From contig JAGFNQ010008269.1 of NCBI GenBank assembly GCA_024364735.1, positions 1 to 64,000 on the forward strand: a stretch of 64,000 nt of DNA, read 5' to 3'. A program made the translations under genes and the position numbers. The stretch's first letter is position 1; each line of letters starts with the position of its first letter. Positions 36,012-44,747 of the stretch are shown here, in pieces. The stretch comes from Boesenbergia rotunda. Taxonomy: Eukaryota > Streptophyta > Magnoliopsida > Zingiberales > Zingiberaceae. The notes under the pieces are model-generated. The model was given only the letters and a program-made list of their open reading frames with translations, ran no database searches and had not been told where the DNA came from.

Positions 36012-36569
36012 TTAAAACAACTCTGGGTATTTCTGCCTCATGCTGTCCTCTGGTTCCCATGTTGCCTCTTCTACTCTGTGATTTTGCCATATGACTTTCA
36101 CTAATGGTATCTCCTTGTTTTGCAATTTCTTAACTGCTCGGTCTATTATCTGAATAGGTCGACTATCATAACTGAGATCTTCACGAACTTGTACCGTCTG
36201 TGGCTCTATCACCTGGGTGGCATCTGGGATATGCTTCTTCAGCATAGAAACATGAAATACGTTGTGGATAACTGACATCTCCTGAGGTAGCTCCAACTCA
36301 TAAGCTACTTTGCCAACTCTTCCAGTGATGGGGTATGGTCCTACATATCTGGGACTTAGCTTGCCCTTCTTCCCAAAATGCATTACTCCCTTCATGGGAG
36401 CCACTTTGAGGAACACTGTATCCCCAACTTCAAATTCTAATGGTCTGCGCCGTGTATCAGCATAGCTCTTCTGGCGGCTTTGAGCTGTTTCTATTCTCTG
36501 GCGGATCTGCTGTATGGCTACGGTGGTATCATCTATAAGATCTGTCTGTAAGCCTAACTCTTGCCTCTC
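36012..36569 (-). pseudogene. Gyp-J integrase C-terminus and chromodomain (partial at gap)
   Basis: The minus-strand frame is open from the gap to a stop at 36012-36014. It shows the integrase C-terminal part (RRRPLEFEVGDTVFLKV, GKLSPRYVGPYPI, VAYELELPQEMSVIHNVFH) and a chromodomain-like end (VKVIWQNHRVEEATWEPED). Chromodomains of this type can guide insertion to marked chromatin. Nothing visible is broken, but only about 185 codons can be seen; residues beyond 36569 are unknown. It could be a working pol cut off by the gap. Confidence 0.88.
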
Positions 36570-37016
36570 NNNNNNNNNNNNNNNNNNNNNNNNNNNNNNN
36601 NNNNNNNNNNNNNNNNNNNNNNNNNNNNNNNNNNNNNNNNNNNNNNNNNNNNNNNNNNNNNNNNNNNNNNNNNNNNNNNNNNNNNNNNNNNNNNNNNNNN
36701 NNNNNNNNNNNNNNNNNNNNNNNNNNNNNNNNNNNNNNNNNNNNNNNNNNNNNNNNNNNNNNNNNNNNNNNNNNNNNNNNNNNNNNNNNNNNNNNNNNNN
36801 NNNNNNNNNNNNNNNNNNNNNNNNNNNNNNNNNNNNNNNNNNNNNNNNNNNNNNNNNNNNNNNNNNNNNNNNNNNNNNNNNNNNNNNNNNNNNNNNNNNN
36901 NNNNNNNNNNNNNNNNNNNNNNNNNNNNNNNNNNNNNNNNNNNNNNNNNNNNNNNNNNNNNNNNNNNNNNNNNNNNNNNNNNNNNNNNNNNNNNNNNNNN
37001 NNNNNNNNNNNNNNNN
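36570..37016. other. Assembly gap (447 Ns)
   Basis: Unknown bases. It separates Gyp-J (minus) from the SIRE-D2 5' LTR (plus). The missing material should include most of Gyp-J, its 5' LTR, the remainder of SIRE-D1 and the start of the SIRE-D2 LTR, far more than 447 bp, so the gap length is probably nominal. Confidence 0.95.
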
Positions 37017-37315
37017 CCCTCTGCTCCTAAGTACAATCCACACCGGACGTCGGTAACGAAGAGTCAATTTTTAATTGTATTCTTACTGCACTTACTACTG
37101 TACAACTGTTTGTAAGATTTTGCGCGATTATAGTATTGCCCGCAGTAAACGGTCAACGACCGTGGGCCTTAGAGTAGGAGCTGACCGCGACTCCAAACCA
37201 AGTAAAATCTTGGTGTCTGTGTGTTGTGTTTTAATTTCTCCGCTGCGTATTCTCTTTTTCAATCCGAAAAGATTTACGATATTCACCCCCCTCTATCGTT
37301 TCTCTCGATCCAACA
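37017..37315 (+). mobile_element. SIRE-D2 5' LTR, 3' part
   Basis: The last 299 bp of the LTR, ending CGATCCAACA; the rest is in the gap. Contains the conserved gcagtaaacggtcaacgac segment and the C run. Confidence 0.9.
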
Positions 37316-37317
37316 AG

Positions 37318-37329
37318 TGGTATCAGAGC
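37318..37329 (+). promoter_or_regulatory. SIRE-D2 primer binding site
   Basis: TGGTATCAGAGC two bases after the LTR; initiator methionine tRNA type, intact. Confidence 0.92.
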
Positions 37330-37538
37330 GGGGAAGCTCAAATTTGGTGCAACCACCAATTTGAGAATTTTTTGGATTTTTACGAAATCTTTTTAATTTT
37401 TTTTTCGTTCGAAATTTTTCTCGTTAATCGAGGTTGGTGCAACACCCCTCGACAAATATTTTTCTTTTACTTCCCGCACTACTAATCCAAGACCAAGTCT
37501 TGGGATATCTCTTTCCTTTTTCTTTTAGTTTCAGATAA

Positions 37539-38964
37539 ATGGCCATGCAAGAGGGCTTCAGCACCGCAAGACCGCCGCTCTTCAGTGGGGAGGACTTCTC
37601 CTACTGGAAGAGCAGAATGGAGGTCCACCTGAAAACTCAGGTGGACATGTGGATAATCATCCAGTCCGGACTGGAGATACCAAGAAATGCCGACGGAGTA
37701 CAACAACCCTACACTGAATGGGACGCTGCACTCAAAAAGAAAATTGAAGCCGATGCCAAAGCGACCCAAACCCTCCAATGCGGCTTAACAAAAGAGGAGC
37801 TGAACCGGGTGGGTCCATTCAACAGCGCCAAAGAACTCTGGGGTAAGCTGATCGAACTACACGAAGGAACCTCCGACACCCGAATCAGTAAAAGGGATCT
37901 TCTCCTGAACAAGCTGTACACGATCAAGATGAACGACAACGAAACAGCAGCTCAGCTCCACGCCAGAATTCAGGAGCTGATGAACGGTCTACACACCATT
38001 GGTCACAAGGTAGAAAACCGTGACCTAATAAGGTATGCCCTTAACGCTTTCCCAAGAAACACCTTGTGGGCATCTATGGTAGATGCTTACAAAGTTTCTA
38101 GGGATCTTTCCAAAATCAAGTTAGATGAACTTTTTTCTGAACTCGAATTACATGAGCAAACTAACTGCAATCTGGCCGAGAAAGGTATTGCCTTTGTTGC
38201 AGGTAAAGCTGGAAAGACAATCAAGAAGAAGCCTCAACCTACACCGAGTCTAATTCAGATTCAGACTCAGAAGAAAGCGAGGGAAATCGGCCTAAGTTGG
38301 TTCGGCTAGCCCGGGACTACTACAAAGAGCTAAAAAACCAGACCAACAGAAGAAAAGTCAGCCGAAGAAAGGAAGAACCAGTTGAACCCTCAAATGAAAA
38401 GAACAAACATAACGTGACCTGTTACGAGTGCAAGAAGAAGGGCCACTACAAGACGGAATGCCCCAACCTGAAGGAAACAAAGAAGATAAGAAAGAAGAAG
38501 GCACTTCAGGCAATGTGGGATGAGTCCTCCTCCTCCTCCGAAGAAGAAGTCCCACAGTCGAACCTGCTCGCACTAACCGCCTCAGAAGAAATCGAGACCG
38601 AGTCAGAGTCAGAACCGGATGACGGCAAACTCACCTTTTCAGAAAATGGCGAAATAATTGTAAGTGGTTTTACTAGAATTCAATTATGCGAATTAATTTC
38701 TTATCTTTCTCGAGATTTGGCAAAAGCCAAAATCTGAGTCGAGTCTCTCAGATAGGAAGTAAAACTCCTGAAAGAGAGAGCAGACTGTGAACCCTTAATT
38801 GAGAAGGTTCAAGAAGGAACCTCTGCTCAAGTTGAAAAACTTGAATCAGAGAACTTTTTCTTGAAAACTCAAGTTAAGGATCTTAGAGCTGTCTTAGAAC
38901 GATTCACTTCTGGTTCCAAGGGTCTTGACATGATTCTTGGAAAACAGAAGTCAGTTCTAAATTG
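37539..38964 (+). pseudogene. SIRE-D2 gag, one frameshift and late stops
   Basis: Starts at ATG 37539. The first 235 or so codons are clean and cover the whole UBN2-like core. A 1-base loss near 38244 (CACCGAG against CACCCGAG in SIRE-D1) shifts the frame, which is recovered at 38297-38737 and includes an intact zinc knuckle (CYECKKKGHYKTEC, 38422-38463). A TGA at 38735 and a TAG near 38753 fall in the coiled-coil end. The 256-codon first product could still contain the capsid-like core; whether it is stable is unknown. Confidence 0.9.
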
Positions 38965-39803
38965 ATCCGGATTAGGCTATAGAACCAAATCTAGACAAAG
39001 ATCCTACTATGCTATACTGAATTAGTCCAGACCTAAAGTTCAGGCATGGGTACCCAAACTGTGCCTGAACAAACAAACTGGATCAAATCAGTATTGGATC
39101 CCCAAGGACAAGATTCACATCTTGCCAAACTATTATCGTGGCTTTAGTCCAGGGGAAGCCAAATTAAAAACAATATTTATTGTAAGATAAAATTCAATCT
39201 TTGTTTGCAAATTGCATGATTGCTTGTTTATTTAATTCCTGCAATTTACCATGCTTAGACTTAGGAATGGTTAGTTTAAGGACTGAACCAACTTAACTGA
39301 AATTTGAATAACATAGTATTGGGTGGCAGTGAGATGATAGTACGTTAGGGAAGCCAATTCTAATAAGGTCAAGTATTCTCTACTTGGTCTCTTTAGACTG
39401 GTGAAACTAGTCGAAGCTACCGATCCAAGATCCAAACTAGTTAGACTAGAATTTTTCAAAAAATAATTTTGAAAATGAAATTTCATTAAAAGGCTTTGTC
39501 AAGGAAAGGGTTTGATAATCCAATAAGGCTACGGCCAAAGAAGGCCTAGTGCCTCGCCAAGACCTGGAAGCCAATTTTTGAAATTTAAATTCAAATTATT
39601 CTTTGTCAAATTCGAATCTAACACAAATTTTCAGTTAATTATAGATTCAAACATTTCTTTTATAGTCAAAATCAACAGTTTCCAAAATTAATTCAATTTT
39701 TTTTAAAATAAATCATAATTTTTCAAAATAACTCTATCTACCAAAACCTGTCTCACAAAACCCATAAGGCAAACGTGATTGATAATCCTAGATTGGGTGA
39801 GAC
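38965..39803 (+). other. Post-gag spacer of SIRE-D2
   Basis: Matches SIRE-A 2250-3074 and the SIRE-M spacer up to attgggtgagac, where the match ends abruptly. No gene. Confidence 0.75.
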
Positions 39804-39900
39804 GGTAAAATTTAGCTTAATTGAAATTCATTTAATACCTGCATTGCTGTTTAAGTACAAACATTAAATCCTATAGTTTAGAACGACATTGAACTAATAC

Positions 39901-40040
39901 TAGTCAAACCATGATCAATGTAGTCAAACCATGGTCAAAGTAGTCAAGCCATAGTCGAAATAATTAAACCATAGTCAAAGTAGTCAAACCATAGTCAAAG
40001 AGTCATACCATGGTCAAAACAATTAAACCATGGTCAAATG
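39901..40040 (+). repeat. Seven-copy 20-bp tandem repeat upstream of the cargo gene
   Basis: Units of the type tagtcaaaccatagtcaaag, exactly 20 bp apart, seven copies with point changes. Several contain the palindrome CCATGG. It lies at the left end of the foreign segment and is not seen in other SIRE copies. Confidence 0.9.
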
Positions 40041-40075
40041 GTCTACAAAACATCAATCATGTCAACTCCAACCCA

Positions 40076-40330
40076 ACCCGGGCGCCCGTGACTCCTCGGG
40101 CGCCCCCATCTCTCTTTCTCTTCAACCAAGGCAGAAAAACTGCCATGTTTACCTAACCGGGGCGCCCCGGCCCTTGCGGGCGCCCCCAGGACCGGTCAAA
40201 GGTAGCAAAGCTGCCATCCCAGCCTGACCTGGGCGCCCGGGCTACCACGGGCGCCCCAACCTGCATCAGGACACTGCCAAAGGCAGAAGCCCTGTCCCGG
40301 GCGCTCGGGAGCTCCCGGGAGCCCTAGCCA
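40076..40330 (+). repeat. GGGCGCCC palindrome cluster upstream of the cargo gene
   Basis: At least seven copies of cgggcgccc-type motifs in about 250 bp. The same sort of cluster precedes the TATA box in SIRE LTRs (31425-31735, 43983-44310), so the cargo promoter resembles the LTR promoter in layout. Confidence 0.85.
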
Positions 40331-40337
40331 AAACGCC

Positions 40338-40345
40338 TATAAAAG
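40338..40345 (+). promoter_or_regulatory. TATA box of the SIRE-D2 cargo gene
   Basis: TATAAAAG in cgcctataaaaggccac, 113 bp before the proposed ATG. The following 105 bases are C/T-rich, as in many plant 5' leaders. Supports transcription independent of the LTR. Confidence 0.65.
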
Positions 40346-40450
40346 GCCACCCGAATCTCCTCTTCTTGCCACAACCAAAACCTTTCTCCTTTCTCAACTC
40401 TTCTCCTTCCAAGGCAACCAAGTGACTCTCTTGCTCCCTCAACTTCGACC

Positions 40451-41740
40451 ATGCCTCCCCGAGCGGCCACTCGGTATAATTTTCATTTCCTTTTTCTTAC
40501 GCATTTACATTTATTTTTCTTAAATTCTTTCTTCTAAATGCATGCTTCATAACTTAGAAAACGCCGAGCAAACCAAGGGAACCCCGGTACCGAACCTAGT
40601 CCCGATCCTAGGTTCCCAACTTTAGAACTCTGTAATAGGTTTGCTCGAACCACATACAAACCCATAAAAACTAGTTATCTCAATAGACAATTCTTCACCC
40701 AATCTTGTCCCTTGGCAATGAATGTTATAAACTTTTACCAACTCGATAACCTCGTATTCTGCACTCATCCTATTAATACAACCTTATGTGCAGAATTCTA
40801 TAATAATATAGTCAGACAAGATCAGCTCAGCTTTGTCACCACAGTCCAAGGGATGCCTCTAACCATCACGCCTTCCTTACTTAACCGATTTCTTGGACTA
40901 CGATTCTCTCAGTCCACCTTTTGTTGCTATCCTCCTAGGGATCCTCCATTTGATGCTCCATACTCTCACATTACCCTAGACACTCTCCACTCCTACTTCT
41001 ATAGGGAAGCTAGAAATCCCGTAGCTAGACGATTTCAGCCCGTTGACCTTCAGGTCCAGGATTACGCCCTGTATAGAGTTCTGATCCGCTGCATCCTACC
41101 TTTATCCACAAGGGACGTCGCAACCATGCGACCATTTCATACATTCTTATTGTATGCGTTGATCCACCATCTAGACATTGACATTGGCTTTCACATGTTC
41201 CACGCCATCTTACATGCCTCCAGTGTCACCACTCAGGGTCGAGTACGCACCCCCTTCTGCCACATCATCACCTCCATCCTTCATCACCACGGTCGTAATA
41301 TTACTGTAGGTGAAATGACCGCGATGACCGATTTCGACGAGATAGGATTTTGGAACTTTTCCCTAGCTGGTATAGAGGACTCGGGTACCGGGGTTCTGTC
41401 ATGGAGACGCCAGCGAGCCAGACCACCGATCGACTCTGACGAGGATGTTGAGGTCGACGTCGGAGATCTGGCAGCCGAGGTTCATGAGCACATAGACGAG
41501 CCCCCACCACCGACACTGTACGAGAGAGTGACACAGCTCGAGACACAGGTCCAGAGCCTCCAAGAGGAAGTGGAGGCAAATCATGCAGAAGAAATGGAGG
41601 CAAATCAGGCCTATTACTCTGAGTACATGAGCGCCCTTAGAGCCGAGAGGGAGACCAGTGACGCACGATATCACGAGATGATGGCGCTGTTTCGATCCTG
41701 GCAGCCAGGCTCTTCTGATCATCCTAGTCCCTCCTCCTAG
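40451..41740 (+). CDS. SIRE-D2 cargo protein, 401 residues, two exons
   Basis: Exon 1 40451-40473, intron 40474-40557, exon 2 40558-41740; spliced length 1206 bases including the TAG, in frame. Without splicing the frame stops in the intron. An unspliced reading would have to begin at the ATG 40718, losing 61 residues that align with element B. Visible parts: basic N-terminus (RKRR, residues 8-11), globular region about 27-290 with LLYALIHHLDIDI (205-217) and EIGFWNFSLAGIE, acidic stretch (300-322), and a likely coiled coil (329-386). No signal peptide, membrane segment, zinc knuckle or DDE/YVDD motif. It resembles the putative plant transposon protein family (Transposase_32 in Pfam, from memory), whose function is unknown. 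Undamaged, although gag beside it is broken. The relative in element B is a pseudogene. Confidence 0.8.
40474..40557 (+). other. Predicted 84-bp intron of the cargo gene
   Basis: Donor CTCG|GTATAA, acceptor AACTTAG|AAAA, T-rich interior (about half T). Phase 2. An intron inside a retrotransposed element is unexpected on the sense strand, because splicing of the genomic RNA would remove it. Confidence 0.65.
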
Positions 41741-43328
41741 AGTTGATTAGCATTGTACTAGTGACTGTTTGACTTACTCTACTCAGTAGGGTTGACTGAT
41801 GTTTAACTTGTATGACTGTGCTGGTTCTCTTTCACACCAGCTAACTTATGGAGTTGACTATTTATTTTTTTTATTATCTGATCTTCATTAGAATTATGCT
41901 TAGTAGAATAGGTTAACTCTACTTTTGGTTTTCTTACTGCTTTACTTGATTTAAAATCAGTTTCTAAAAAGAATTTTAAAAAACTACTTAACTTGATTTC
42001 AAAATCAGCTTTTACTTAGTTTGAAATTTTTTTTAATATAAAATTTTCGACTTAGTTTTATTTTAAAAACTACCCCTTCAAAACTAGGGCTTTTTCGCAA
42101 ATGGACTTAGCTTAGGCCCTGACTCTAAAACTGCATGCACCTATAGATTTAGAAGCCAACATCTCACAAGCACCTTAGGGTACTTTTGATTGATAACCTA
42201 GAAAGGGTTGAGATGCTTAGGTCTTTGCCTTAATTCAAGATGTAGATCAGTGCATCTGCAGTAATTGGGGTACTAAATAAAACTAAATAGTAATCAAGTT
42301 AAGTGTCAAGTTTAGAAAATCTAACTTGAACAGAACACCTAACTTGACTAACCCTAGCGAAAACTACTGTTTATAACAGTTAGTAAGTAGCTAATTGAGT
42401 TAGACAAGACCCTAAAAGAGATAATTGAAATTGCTTTGGTTTAGTTTATAGCTTGAACTGGTTCAGTACAACACATTGATGTTATCCTTATGCAATTTAT
42501 TTATTTTTTGCTATATTGCTTTGTTTTTGATATATGGCAAAGGGGGAGAGATGGGAAAGGAGAGAAGCTTTAAACTTTTTTCAAATTTTTTCAAAATTCA
42601 AATTCAAAATTTCAAAACTTTATCCTTTCTTCAAAAAGTACTTAATCTATTTGCTTTTAACTGTTGCAAAAGTACTTAATCTATTTTCAAATGTACTAAG
42701 GTTTTCTTCAAAATTTTACTAAGTTAAGCTATTTTCAAAAATCTTTAAAGTACTAAAATTTAAGCTGTGTTCAAAAATCTTTTTAAATACTTAAATTTAA
42801 GCTGTGTTCAAAAATCTATTTAAATACTTAAATTTAAGCTGTGTTCAAAAATCTTTCTAAGTACTTAAGCTGGTTGTCAAAATTTTTCTAAGTACTTAAG
42901 CTGGTTGTCAAAATTTTTCTAAGTACTTAAACTTAAGCTGATTGTCAAAAATTTTCTAAGTACTTAAACTCAAGCTGTTGTTCAAAAATTTATGCTAAGT
43001 ACTCATCTTAAACTTAAGCTATGGTTCTAAGAATTTAAAACTTCATAAGATGTTTCTTTACTGCTGACTTGAAATTTGTTTTAAGTGTAAACTTTCAAAA
43101 GTGAACAACCATTTTTTTGGAAAATATGTGTCTAAGGTTTTTTTGAAAATTGTTCTAAGTGTTTAAAATTAATTCCAACTTTAGACTTAGAAAATTTTCA
43201 AATCCCACGAACTTTTGAAAAACCTAGGGGGAGATTCCTTCCAGGGGGAGGAACTAAACTCTTATATCATCTATTTTAATTAACTTAACTTTTTGAATCG
43301 GGTTGCCATAAATCAAAAAGGGGGAGAT
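41741..43328 (+). other. Cargo 3' flank, SIRE-D2 tail and polypurine tract
   Basis: The first part (to about 41888) is cargo 3' flank. From there it matches the SIRE-A and SIRE-M tails, with ctaagtacttaa repeats at about 42740-42990 and GGGGGAG tracts near 42542, 43230 and 43246. The polypurine tract is 43315-43328. No envelope-like frame. Confidence 0.8.
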
Positions 43329-44747
43329 TGTTGGTGCAGACAGCACCCAAGTCGAACCTGTGTTTTGATTATGGCAAAAGGGTTCAAAAGTTAAGATGTT
43401 ATATTTATCTAACATGCTACTTGAGTGTGCAGATTGAAAGTCCTAGCGAAGGGCTGCTAGGCACCTAGCGAAGGACTGCTAGGCAACGGAACCCCAAGAC
43501 CCAGCGAAGGGCTGCTGGGCACCTAGCGAAGGGCTGCTAGGAGTCAAAGACCTAGTGAAGGACAGCTAGGCACTAGGAGAAGGACTACCTGGAACCCAAG
43601 ACCTGGCGAAGGATAGGTGGGCACCTAGCGAAGGACTGCTAGGAGTCGAAGACCTAGTGAAGGACTGCTAGGCACCAGGCGAAGGACTGCTTGGTACTGA
43701 AGACCTAGCAAAGGATAGCTAGGCACCTGGCGGAGGACTGCTGGGCAAAAGTCCAACCGGAGGAGCTGGTTGGCATCAAGTAAATTCTCCTGAGAACAGT
43801 AGACGTCGGTTCGACCTAGGGCTCCATTTTGGAGACCCAAAGTCAGAACCAAGATAGCTAAGGCTGTATAAACCTAATACATTATTTCTTTAAGTTGTTT
43901 TGAACTAACCCTGGATGCAGGACCGAAGGAACGTGTTTCTGCAGCTCAGAATGCCCAAAGGAGAGAGGCAAGTAGCTGAGTAGGGCGCCCCTAGTGTCCC
44001 GGGCGCCCCCAAGGCCAATACAAAACAAGTTAAGAAAAGAAGTGCTTCGGTAGCTCACTAGGCGGGGCGCCCCCATGCTCCCGAGCGCCCCCATGCTCCC
44101 GGGCGCCCCGGATGGTCCGGGCGCCCCGGGCTCAAGCTAACGAAGTTGATCATCTCAAGCCAGCGAGAAGCCAGCGGATCGAGTCAACCCGGGCGCCCCC
44201 AGCGTCCTGGGCCCCCCCGGTCAATCCTCAGCCCGATCCTGGAGGGATAACGGCTGACCGAGAGTTGCTCGGATCGATTGACACGTGGGGGGGTGCCCCC
44301 ATCGTTCCGGGCGCCCCAGGAGGCTATAAATAGCCCCTCGACCCCAAGGCTTCAATCAACACTTCTTCCAACGCCAATACACTCTTCTGCTCAAGCGCTC
44401 TGCTCCGGAAACCTCCCAACTCGAGATACAAGCGCTAATGACGTCCCTCTGCTCCTAAGTACAATCCACACCGGACGTCGGTAATGAAGAGTCAATTTTT
44501 AAATGTATTCTTACTGCACTTACTACTGTACAACTGTTTGTAAGATTTTGCGCGATTATAGTATTGCCCGCAGTAAACGGTCAACAACTGTTGGCCTTAG
44601 AGTAGGAGCCGACCGTGACTCCGAACCAAGTAAAATCTTGGTGTCTGTGTGTTGTGTTTTAATTTCTCCGCTGCGTATTCTCTTTTTCAATCTGAAAACG
44701 ATTTACGATATTCACCCCCCCCCTCTATCGTTTCTCTCGATCCAACA
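43329..44747 (+). mobile_element. SIRE-D2 3' LTR
   Basis: 1419 bp, TGTTGGTGCAG to CGATCCAACA. Minisatellite 43440-43745, GGGCGCCC motifs 43983-44310, TATAAATA at 44325-44332. Followed directly by internal sequence of the LTR-T element. Confidence 0.92.

Larger units (their letters stand above)
33955..36569 (-). mobile_element. Gyp-J: 3' end of a chromovirus-like gypsy element
   Basis: 3' LTR 33955-35976 (2022 bp, TGTAGCGACCC...GGACGTTACA), then a polypurine tract read in reverse (aatcccccatacc) and the end of pol. The rest is in the run of Ns. Inserted in the SIRE-D1 post-gag sequence. Confidence 0.88.
37017..44747 (+). mobile_element. SIRE-D2: pol-less SIRE element carrying an extra gene
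   Basis: Partial 5' LTR (37017-37315), primer site, leader, gag, post-gag spacer to 39803, then about 2.08 kb of foreign sequence (39804 to about 41888), then the normal SIRE tail, polypurine tract and 3' LTR. Relative to SIRE-M the whole PR-IN-RT-RH block is gone. The right breakpoint lies at the last codons of RNase H (attatgcttagtagaatagg is shared with SIRE-M). By eye about nine substitutions separate 37017-37315 from the same part of the 3' LTR (about 3%), so it moved after losing pol or lost pol recently. Confidence 0.9.

Noticed and set aside
36514..37115. Long frames running through the N block
   Set aside because: Unknown bases give a false open frame; only the minus-strand part 36012-36569 has real sequence.
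40712..41740. Single-exon 342-codon reading of the cargo gene
   Set aside because: It would start at TTG. The two-exon model gives a normal ATG, uses GT-AG ends and aligns with the element B gene over the extra N-terminal residues.
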